Shown in pieces: positions 39,301 through 45,900 of a stretch of 64,000 bases of DNA. The position numbers and the translations under genes are program-made. The notes beneath the pieces are model-generated. The model searched no databases. It saw nothing but the letters and a program-made list of their open reading frames with translations, and was not told the DNA's origin. The stretch covers positions 1,426,001-1,490,000 of the forward strand of contig JAFCMP010000536.1 of the NCBI GenBank assembly GCA_017506865.1, given 5' to 3'. Positions within the stretch are counted from its first letter, which is position 1. The number at the start of each line of letters is the position of its first letter. The stretch comes from Tribonema minus. Taxonomy: Eukaryota > Sar > Xanthophyceae > Tribonematales > Tribonemataceae.

Positions 39301-42300
39301 TTCCACCATATATTAATGGCGCCCCACCCCCCTATTTTCGGTCTCATAAAAAAACTCGCCCCATGGGGCTTAGTTATAAATAATATGGCAGCACGACTCT
39401 GCTGGAGTCGATGCACATGATTATGCACACGCAGAAGCATGTGAAGGTAGCCATGCGAAAACACAAGGCATAAGTGACGACGCGGTGGGCAGTCGCTACA
39501 GCTCGACACGCAGAGCCCATTTTGGGTTAAGGTTAGGGTTTCGTAAGGTTTCCACTCGCGCTGCAGCACATTTGCATTGCTGTACCCTGCAAGCGAGACG
39601 GCCGCACCTGACGCCGTGCCACAAATCATCGGTGGGGGGCGCTGGCGGCTTAGCACCTTGTCACCTGGAGCTCCACGATCGTTTGAATCGTTTCCACGGA
39701 CAAAGCAAAAGAAACTGAAGTACTGCTGTGGCTGCAAAAGTGATGGTCGCACCTGACGCCGTGAGAGTCAGGCTGTGCCGTGAGCCAATGGCCGCGCCGA
39801 CCATGCGCTGCCCTTTTAGCACAGGGTGAAGCCTGCCGGGCTGGTAACTGCACGAGCAAGGGATATGTTGAGGTGCTGTTTATTGAGTGTTTGTGAAGGA
39901 CTTCAAGGTGTGATGATCGTCAAGTAAACAGGGTTAGGGTTAGGGTTAGGGTTAGGGTTAGGGTTAACCTAACCCTAACCCCCGTTGAATGAGTGTTTGT
40001 GAAGGACTTCAAGGTGTGATGATCGTCAAGTAAACAGCAACTGAAGGACATCAACGATAAGAGCACAGTATGCGCTGCGTGAAGCCTGGCGGGCTGGTAG
40101 CTGCACGCGCCACAGCCACGTCAGACGGTGCACCCACTTTTCAATGATGTCGGTCAACAGTTCAAGGAGTAGTTCAGTATGATGATCGCTGAATTCTTCA
40201 TGAGGTGCAAAGGATAATGAAACGTGACATATGCAGCAGACCATGCGCTGCCCCTTGAGCACCGGTTCAAGTTCCGCTGGGCTGGTGATAGCTGCGCAAG
40301 CAAATGATACGTTGAAGTGCGCGCCGGTACCGTTGAATGAGTGATAATGGAGTACTTTTACTTGAAGTTCCAAGGCGCGATGATCACTGATCATCAAGGA
40401 AACTTCAATTGAAATATCGACACTGACAGCCCAGCGTGCACTGTCCTTGGAGCGCTGCGTGAACAGCTGCGTGCTCACAAATGACAAAGCGTATGCCCTT
40501 CAAGTGTTGCAGCTTTAATTAGACTTTGTAAAGCCATGCAGGTTTTGAGCTGAGTCTGTTCAGAAACTAACGTTTTTTTCAGTTAATCCATCCTTTTGAG
40601 ATGGGATAAATTTGATACAAATCTTGATATTTTTCTTCCGAAGTTGTACAATTTTAATTCTGTGATTTTTTTTCAATTCTGTAAACAATGAGTGCAAACC
40701 TTTTTTTGTAATTGTGTCTTTTAGTTAGGCATCACAGAGTTCCACCTCAAAATGTACAAAAAGCCCCAATCAACGAGGTTGGCATATTGAGCTTGTGAAA
40801 TCACCAAGAGTACAACAGCCTGTGTGATGTATGCAAACTTCAAACAGCATTGTCCGGTCGTCAGTGATGTCTCCCTGGTGCGCCTTTAAAGTACTGACGG
40901 AAAACTTGAGATGCACGAGGTCTGTTTCTGAGCAGTTCAGTCCAGCAGTCACCTTGCCCTGCTGCTGAACGCACTACAACATCCAGCATTTCCTGGGACT
41001 CTTGTGCGCGCACAAATGCATTAGGGCCTGGGCGCAACTCACATCCTGCGTAGTCACAACGATGGAAGCAGTAAACCAAACATTGTGTAAATCAAACACT
41101 TGAAGTTGAAGTTATGTGTCGGATCGCTGACCTCGCCCTGTCGCTGCCCGTCCCGTGCCCCAGCCTGTACTCCCCGCCCCACCCCCACGTCAGTACAACG
41201 GTCCGCTGTACTGTGAGTGTATTCTCCGCGATGGCGTCCGTCGCTGCCGCCGCTGCCTCCATCGCTGCCGGCTGGGCTGCCACGGCCGCCACCGCCGCCG
41301 CCGCCGCGCTGCGCCGATCCGCATGATATTTCCTGCACGCACATGGACATCGCTCATGACGTCAGAGACGACCCCCATGGTGCTTTTCAGCACCATCAGA
41401 GAAGAACCATGCTGCTGCAGCAAGGGTTTGGGTAAGCATGAGCCGGCGTGTGCTCGGTGTGCTGCGGGAACGCAGGCAGGCGGTTGCGCGCCGCCGCCCA
41501 GTGGCAGCGGACACGTGCAGCGATCTCCTCGCGAGCCACGCACATGTGCTGCTTACGCGGGCAGCGGCAGTGCTGATGACGGCGGGTAAGCATGCACTAG
41601 CAGACGGGCGGCGCTGCTGCGTCGCATAGAGCATGATGTAACCAGCAGCGGCATCACGCGCAAGAAGTGCCAGGGCGTCCTGAGGCAAGGCTCGCCACAA
41701 ATGACCACGGAGGCTACGTAGTGAGGCGAGCTCTTGATGCGAAACGTGTTGACTGTGGCTCGCAGGACACGTGCTCTCCTCACCTTGGCTCCCGGAGCAC
41801 TGCTGGATATCGCTCATGCTCAAAGTCCCAGGCAGCGGTTGCCTTCGCCCGCAGCGCAGCGGCGTTTGCCTCGTCGCTGAGCTTCTGCAAGTACCTGTGC
41901 ACACAGGCGAGGTTGTTGCTGTGTGCTTAATCATTCCCAGGTTCAGCACGATACAAGCGATTTTTCTAACAGTACATGTATTTGCCTAGTGCCGGTTCAC
42001 ATGCCCCTTGACGGTTAAAACAGAATGTTGCCGCACCACAGTATGAACCATTGACCTAATGTGGCCAAGAAGCTGAGGGTGCTGATATCAGCGTGAAAAT
42101 TCACTGTTCTGCATCTTCTTATGCAGGTGCAAACCAGACGCTTCTCATCAGCAGGTGCAAACCAGACACATCGCTCAGTTGTGTTCAACAGCCACCAAAA
42201 TCATGGCACTAGCATGGCCATTTTTTTTCCCATGTGCACCCCTTGGTCTCAGGCGTCAAATGCTGCGTATTGTCTTTCTGCAATGACCAAGGCATGGATC

Positions 42301-42823
42301 CTCGTTCGAGTCCCCGGTGTTCGTGGCAGCCACTTTGGATTGCGCTTCAGAAGTCGACGAGGTGTGCTGTCCTACGGGGCACGCTGTGCATATTTAGTAT
42401 GCAACTCAACCTATGTGGTGCTCCCACTTTTTGTGCAGGCAACTGAGAACACAACTGATCAGCATGCACTGGCAACTTTTTTACAAATGTCGTCGCGATG
42501 TTGCAATGTGCCTGCGCGCAGGATTGTGCAACCCATCAACAACATGATTCTCTCGATACTTTTGGGGAAGATCACCCGAAAGCAGGTTATATGGCTTACC
42601 TGGACCCAGAAGCACATCGATGGTACGTGCCAGCCCTCAGCAGCAGCTCCATGCCATCCACTTCACTTTGCTTGCCGCCAGCGCCATGTGACCTGCGCCT
42701 GCTGTGAGCACAGCTGGAAGATGCAGATGCATCACATGCTTTGGTGTGCTGCGTTTCCGTAGCTGCTGGATAGTCCATAGGCAAGAAGCCGCTGTGTCCA
42801 GTGCGAGGGCGCATGCGCACCAT
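14011..42823 (-). CDS. Large RCC1-propeller / UBR-box / IQ / WW protein
   Basis: One gene of ~31 exons and ~1412 residues, built by hand. Exons in transcript order: 42823-42600, 41894-41784, 41332-41132, 39847-39753, 38489-38316, 38044-37890, 36922-36792, 36130-36066, 35073-35028, 34506-34388, 33285-33149, 32333-32129, 31289-31187, 30544-30502, 29739-29601, 28333-28153, 27714-27549, 26742-26638, 25795-25634, 25309-25157, 23484-23290, 22554-22468, 22233-21979, 20396-20337, 20172-20026, 19072-18876, 17662-17509, 16963-16892, 16118-16011, 15300-15145, 14103-14011. All junction phases agree and the sum is a multiple of three. Residues ~112-650 hold seven RCC1 blades (for example LTWGWGGEYRLGHG and LLAWGTGAKGQLGLG). 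A UBR-type zinc box follows (~650-715), then an IQ motif (VQRFIRGHLAR, ~770-790), a mostly unrecognised middle, and two WW domains at the end. No HECT, RING or kinase motif was seen. The role is inferred as a ubiquitin/degron or scaffold protein. The least certain exons are 22554-22468, 20396-20337 and 20172-20026; small extra phase-0 exons could be missing. It could still be two genes, but phase continuity argues for one. Confidence 0.72.
14790..15060 (-). repeat. Donor-side echoes of the first WW exon
   Basis: Two copies (near 14790-14835 and 15000-15055) of the 3' end of exon 15300-15145 with flank. They encode variants of VNDDGALVPVE followed by an intact GGAG/GTGCG donor. Confidence 0.85.
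15699..15750. repeat. Interstitial telomere-like tract
   Basis: Degenerate TTAGGG repeats end in TAACCC, in an intron of the large minus-strand gene. Confidence 0.85.
16150..16450. repeat. Minisatellite beside a coding exon
   Basis: Diverged units of ~24-30 bp with core GCGCTC..CGCAGTCTGAGCAGC. In the minus strand they read as repeats of S-A-A-A-Q-T-A-L type. The array adjoins the acceptor of exon 16118-16011, and its frame shifts several times, so it is probably intronic. Confidence 0.7.
16522..16583. repeat. Interstitial telomere-like tract
   Basis: TTAGGG-like repeats with variants, ending in the inverted CCCCTAAC..TAACCCC, in an intron of the large gene. Confidence 0.85.
17260..17400 (-). 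repeat. Donor-side echoes of exon 17662-17509
   Basis: Copies of the exon end and donor (ATGCACACCTG...CGCTGGT on the + strand) recur near 17265 and 17343. They carry the linked motif ACAGTACATTCA.GTTCATGAA. Confidence 0.75.
18636..18765 (-). repeat. Donor-side echoes of exon 19072-18876
   Basis: Two copies of the exon's 3' end lie near 18636 and 18703. On the minus strand they would encode RRRQSVRQGAPR before a GGTATG donor, matching CRQSVRRDAP of the real exon. Confidence 0.8.
19216..19745 (-). repeat. Acceptor-side echo array of exon 19072-18876
   Basis: Four diverged copies (near 19216, 19383, 19540 and 19683) of the exon start. Each keeps CACCTGGCGC.ACGA.AGCTGC (+ strand), that is a minus-strand GCAG acceptor followed by codons for L-S-S-R-Q-V/L-A. 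Unit length is ~145-165 bp. Confidence 0.88.
19851..19900. repeat. Interstitial telomere-like tract
   Basis: Five to six TTAGGG-type units end with TAGTAACCC. A second tract lies 80 bp to the right. Confidence 0.9.
19982..20025. repeat. Interstitial telomere-like tract at a splice donor
   Basis: TTAGGG-type units abut the predicted exon 20172-20026, so the minus-strand intron would begin GTAACCCTAAC. Confidence 0.75.
20730..21570. mobile_element. Possible fold-back element with TTACG-rich ends
   Basis: Two AT-rich segments full of TTACG/CGTAA words (20730-20845 and 21440-21570) are roughly reverse complements of each other. Between them, + strand codons include A-R-C-N-H-C-G-K-Q-F, which could be a remnant of a transposase zinc finger. 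No clear target duplication was found. Confidence 0.4.
23155..23930 (-). repeat. Echoes on both sides of exon 23484-23290
   Basis: A donor-side copy lies near 23155-23190. Acceptor-side copies lie near 23570-23640, 23755-23805 and 23880-23930, all repeating CGCAGCTTGGGG.GGCAGC-like sequence (+ strand) of the exon start. Confidence 0.75.
24430..25075 (-). repeat. Donor-side echo array of exon 25309-25157
   Basis: About four degraded copies of the + strand sequence CTGTCTGGCCGCAGCAGTGC (near 24440, 24785, 24980 and 25055) are mixed with degenerate GGGTTAGGG-like sequence. Confidence 0.65.
27549..28333 (-). other. UBR-box-like zinc domain (two exons)
   Basis: Exon 28333-28153 encodes WRCPRRHAYTG, then FACAACGMDCVCLRC and LCHRGHAVAP. 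Exon 27714-27549 continues RRVLCQCGMRC. The Cys/His spacing, the CHxGH element and the trailing basic stretch plus C.CG match UBR boxes, which in other proteins bind N-degrons or related ligands. An acidic segment (CDSDGGSDALDF) follows. Confidence 0.75.
27820..28065 (-). repeat. Donor-side echoes of the UBR exon
   Basis: Two copies (near 27825-27900 and 28000-28065) of the last ~75 nt of exon 28333-28153, with its GCGTGGCCGCGGTGGC core. Confidence 0.85.
30073..30205 (+). repeat. Dispersed repeat family B, copy 2
   Basis: The longest copy, with the landmarks AACGAATCAAAAGATCG, GGTGACAAGGTGTGGTTAGC, GCCTTCCACCAATAA and GCCACGAGTCAAACAGTGCC. It lies in an intron of the large gene. Confidence 0.8.
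30262..30305 (-). repeat. Acceptor-side echo of exon 29739-29601
   Basis: A diverged copy of CGCACCGC.GT.A(C/T)GGCGTGCCGCGCC (+ strand), the start of the exon that follows the RCC1 propeller. Confidence 0.75.
30952..30978. repeat. Interstitial telomere-like tract
   Basis: Four perfect CCCTAA units lie in an intron of the large gene. Confidence 0.9.
31359..31422 (-). repeat. Acceptor-side echo of RCC1 exon 31289-31187
   Basis: On the minus strand this reads DVAAGKAHSLARCAQGRL after a CACAG acceptor, nearly identical to DIAAGKAHSLACCAQGRL of the real exon. It has the same phase and lies ~130 bp upstream in transcript terms. Confidence 0.9.
34017..34059. repeat. Interstitial telomere-like tract
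   Basis: CCCTAA-like units with variants, in an intron of the large gene. Confidence 0.8.
35383..35490 (+). repeat. Dispersed repeat family B, copy 3
   Basis: Similar to the copies at 30073 and 43780. It is preceded by an AT-rich TATATATAAG stretch and followed by ATATATATATAT. Confidence 0.8.
35765..35845 (-). other. tRNA-like sequence with pol III box motifs
   Basis: The minus strand has TAACTCAGTGGATT (A-box-like) and, about 40 nt further on, GGTTCGATCCC (B box). The acceptor and anticodon stems do not fold properly, so this is more likely a tRNA-derived SINE remnant or tRNA pseudogene than a working tRNA. Confidence 0.3.
36597..36765 (-). repeat. Donor-side echoes of RCC1 exon 36922-36792
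   Basis: A long copy (36600-36695) would encode LAWGTRAKGQLGLGPWLQT with its own GTATG donor. Shorter copies of the donor edge lie near 36725-36760, together with a repeated TATGCATGTATAC unit. Confidence 0.88.
37320..37830 (-). repeat. Donor-side echo array of exon 38044-37890
   Basis: Four diverged copies (near 37320, 37540, 37675 and 37790) of the exon's last ~90 nt. Each keeps the + strand CACCATCATCAGCTGCTGCA block, that is an intact minus-strand GTGAGC donor, and each is followed by AACTTCAATTTT-like sequence. Confidence 0.9.
38517..38567 (+). repeat. Dispersed repeat family B, partial copy
   Basis: Carries only the first part of the repeat (GATCGTAGA...GGTGACAAGG.GTGGT.AGCCGCAA). Confidence 0.65.
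38881..39394. mobile_element. MITE-like element with long terminal inverted repeats
   Basis: The ends are inverted repeats of ~50 bp containing GCCC(C)ATGGGGCGAG followed by a T run and ATGAG (38905-38935 and the complement at 39340-39370). Inverted similarity extends inward over G/C-rich blocks like GCGCCCCACC. There is no transposase frame. It lies in an intron of the large gene. A clear target-site duplication could not be assigned. Confidence 0.7.
39640..39700 (-). repeat. Dispersed repeat family B, partial copy
   Basis: Reverse-orientation partial copy (CACCTTGTCACCTGGAGCTC...GATCGTTTGAATCG). Confidence 0.65.
39885..40037. repeat. Telomeric-repeat insertion bracketed by a 47-bp duplication
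   Basis: The segments 39885-39931 and 39991-40037 are identical 47-bp copies beginning GAGTGTTTGTGAAGG and ending AAGTAAACAG. Between them sit about six TTAGGG units and then the inverted AACCTAACCCTAACCC. Confidence 0.92.
40080..40300 (-). repeat. Acceptor-side echoes of exon 39847-39753
   Basis: Two degraded copies of the exon start (GCTGGTAGCTGCACG near 40095; GCTGGTGATAGCTGCGC with CCATGCGCTGCCCCTTGAGC near 40240-40290). A donor-side copy lies near 39595. Confidence 0.75.
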
Positions 42824-42974
42824 GATTCTCTCAAGCTGAGATCCAATCCGTTGACGTTGATATTAGGGCCCTGATTACACAGCGGATCGGAGTTGAGTTT
42901 ACAGTTTTTTTCGGGCGAGCTGTGACACAGGCAATAGCACCTAAGCACACCTGCAAGCGTGTGTACGTATAACG
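42824..42974. promoter_or_regulatory. Compact divergent promoter
   Basis: Only 151 bp separate the start codon of the large minus-strand gene (42823) from that of the PRXL2-like gene (42975). An in-frame TAA lies upstream of the minus-strand ATG, supporting that start. A T run with flanking GC-rich sequence is seen, but no classical TATA box. Confidence 0.6.
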
Positions 42975-45900
42975 ATGGGGAACTCTTCTAGCGCTGAGCC
43001 TGCGCCTGTGACGTTGGATATGATCAAGGGAATTCAGCTGAAGCCTATCGGCCACTCGGTCGACGGAGGTACCGTCATCGCTAGCAGTTTATGGGCGGAG
43101 CAGCCAGCTATTGTCTTCGTTGTCAGACGCCCGGGCTGCGTTCTATGGTGAGAGACCGCGCCTGGATATTTTTCGCCAAAGCAGAAGCAGCATCATGCGC
43201 TAGCATCATTGTCAGAAACGCCAAGCTTCACACGATCCGACAATTGGCACAATTGTTCTCGTTGCCGATACCCGCACTAATGCTTTCATCTTTCACCAAC
43301 TGTCGTCTCTAGCACACTCCTGAGACCTTTACATTTGTATACATGGACAGCAGTATCAATATGAGGGTAACTGCACCAGCGAGACCGCGTTCCGAGACTT
43401 GAGAAGCGGCGCAGTGAAACGCTCTAACCATCAAGCTTTTAAGATCAGGTTCTCAAGAATTAGGATGTAGCGCCTCATTTGCTCATACTTTAGATTTTGT
43501 CCTCTTCTGCAATTGTTTACTGGCGCAACACCAAGCCAGCCCCGCAATCGTTTCTCTTGTGGCCAGAAAGATGAGCTGCTTCAGCTGCTGTGTTCGCAAA
43601 CCATATTTAGAGTCTTGTGTCTGCACAACATCTCCTGTGCCTGTGTCGTGTTTATGCATTGTTCACTCAGAGGGTGTGGCCAGGCGACCCCTGATCCTGA
43701 CCCCTAACCCTGATTGTTTGCAAACCATGAAGCAGTCAGCAGTATTTGTTTTCCTGAATGGCTCATCATGTATTGGAAAACGAATCAAAAGATCGTAAAG
43801 CTCTAGGTGACAAGGGATGGTTAGCTGCAAGTGCCTTCCACCAATGATCGTGGTCGCCGCTGCTGCAGTCATTGGCCACAAATCAAACAGTGCCACCATA
43901 ACCACAGTAGGCAAAAAGACTTCTCTGTGCAAGCTTTTTAGCATTGGAGGCATGGGTGTTCAGTATGGGAAGGTCTCATGTGTTTGATATGCCAGCTCCA
44001 GCCGGTAGCCCCAAACACAGAGGTTCAGCAGCTAGCGACAGCGCTCTTGAATGCGTGTAGTGCAGAAGGTGATGAACGGGTTTAGAACCAATCCGTGCGG
44101 TATTACTACAACTCATGCTGCAGCAGTGACGACGCCAAAGACCCGTGCGAGCGTGCGCAAAAAAAAATCATTTTTTCATTGCCGACGATGATGCAGCTGC
44201 GGACAACACCTTTTCAACAATTGATTAAGATGTCTTGTCACCAATAATGCTGCAGCCGCGAGGAAGTGCTGTGCGAGCGCGCGGCGGAGTTCAAGCAGCT
44301 GGGCGTGAGCCTGAAATGTGACTGTGGAATTTATTTTTTTGGAGACAATGATGCAGCCACGGAGAGTACAGTAGTAATTTTACGATCTATTACAATGCAC
44401 TTGTACAACCGATGCTGCAGCCGTGAGGAGGCCAGGGACCTGTGCGAGCGCGCGCAACAAAACATTTTTTTATCGATGACGATGATGCAGCCGCGAAAGA
44501 AACCCATTTCCCCATGTTTACGATATGATGTCGTAACCAATGCAGCCGCGAGGAGGCCAAGGACCTGTGCGAGCGCGCGGCGGACGGAGTTCAAGCAACT
44601 GGGCATGAGCCTGACCTGAGAAAAATTGTGATTGCGGAATTCAATTGCTTTGAAGACCATGAGGGGAAGAACATTATCTTTTCTGATCGACCACAATGCA
44701 CTTTCACAACCGATGCTGCAGCCGCGAGGAAGCCAAGGATCTGTGCGAGCGCGCGGCGGAGTTCAAGGCGCTGGGCGTGAGCCTCACATGCCAAAAACTG
44801 TGATTGTGAAATCAAAATGTTAAAAAAAGACAATGATGCAGCCGCGAGGAGAAAAATAATCATTTCACAATCGATCACAATGCACTGTTGCAACTGCTGC
44901 TGCAGCCGTGAGGAGGCCAAGGACTTGTGCGAGCGCGCGGCGGAGTTCAAGGCGCTGGGCGTGAGCCTGACCGGCGTGGTGCACGAGGAGCTGGGCGCTG
45001 ACGTGTTTGCCAAAGAGTTCTTCGGCGACGGCCTGCTGTACTTCGATGAGAAGAAGGCCTTCTTTGAGAGCTTGGGATCCAGGTCAGGCATTCATTCATT
45101 CACGAGTTATTTATGCGTTGATAAGTCTTTTCAATGCTAGAGCTGTTGTTTGTCATGCGGACCGTTGTTGATCGGTTCTGTAGGTTGCGGAGCTAGGGTT
45201 TTGACACAGTCACGAAGGTATTCAAGTCCTATGTCATGGACGTTGTCTCCGTTGACGTTTCTAGCGCTTTGAGCACTTTTGGAGCAGGTTCTCCTACGCA
45301 TCCTTACCGACAATAATTGTGAATGTATTTCATTGTCAGCAATCAACTCAATAAAATATGACGACAACACATTGCCTCCTACCAAGGCCATTTGATAGAT
45401 GAACGCAATGCATGCGTTCATGAAAGCATGACTGCCCGGTGCCTCCTGCCAACGGCAGCTTATAAAATATGACGGCAACACATTGCCTCCTACCAAGGCC
45501 ATTTGAAAGATGAACGCAATGCATGCGTTCATGAAAGCATGACTGCCCGGTGCCTCCTGCCAACGGCAGCTTATAAAATATCACGACAACACATTGCCTC
45601 CTACCAAGGCCATTTGAACGATGAACGCAATGCATGCGTTTATGAAAGCATGACTGCCCGGTGCCTTCTGCCAACGGCAGCTTATAAAGCAAATGTCGAA
45701 GGCAGGCCCCACGCATACCACACCTATGTCGTTGACAATTGTGCATCGTGATGATCAGGCAGGTCAGTGGGCCACAATTGTGCAGCGTGGTAATCAGGCA
45801 GGGCAGTGGGCCAGACGCCGTCAGTGCACCTAGAGTAGAAATACTATACTGTGCAAGTTTGGCTATTCCTCAAATAGGCAAACGTGCACACACGGCAGGG

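Larger units (their letters stand above)
29601..41332 (-). other. RCC1 seven-blade propeller segment
   Basis: Exons spread over 11.7 kb encode seven blade motifs in order: LTWGWGGEYRLGHG, VYGVGEVRWGQL, LLAWGTGAKGQLGLG, FSWGAGKDGRLGHGD, VWLWGRGAHGRLGLGD, ILAWGFGGNGQLGVGE and LYAWGKGWLGELGLGE. Each is interleaved with the matching V..V.AG..HS.A elements (e.g. SVVAGHSHVLAVALDGR and DIAAGKAHSLACC). Seven is the number of blades in a complete RCC1 propeller. Blade 2 carries an insertion of about 45 residues (exon 38044-37890) after IAAGDTCSFA. Confidence 0.85.

Noticed and set aside
41438-41629. + strand Arg/Ala-rich open frame with a GTAAGC donor
   Set aside because: It lies between two minus-strand exons of the large gene whose phases already join; no homology recognised.
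45361-45693. Possible CRISPR-like array
   Set aside because: The units are head-to-tail with no variable spacers, and the context is a eukaryotic intron.
45361-45751. Long open frames on both strands over the 111-bp repeats
   Set aside because: They result from the repeat unit being a multiple of three, sit inside an intron, and match no protein family.
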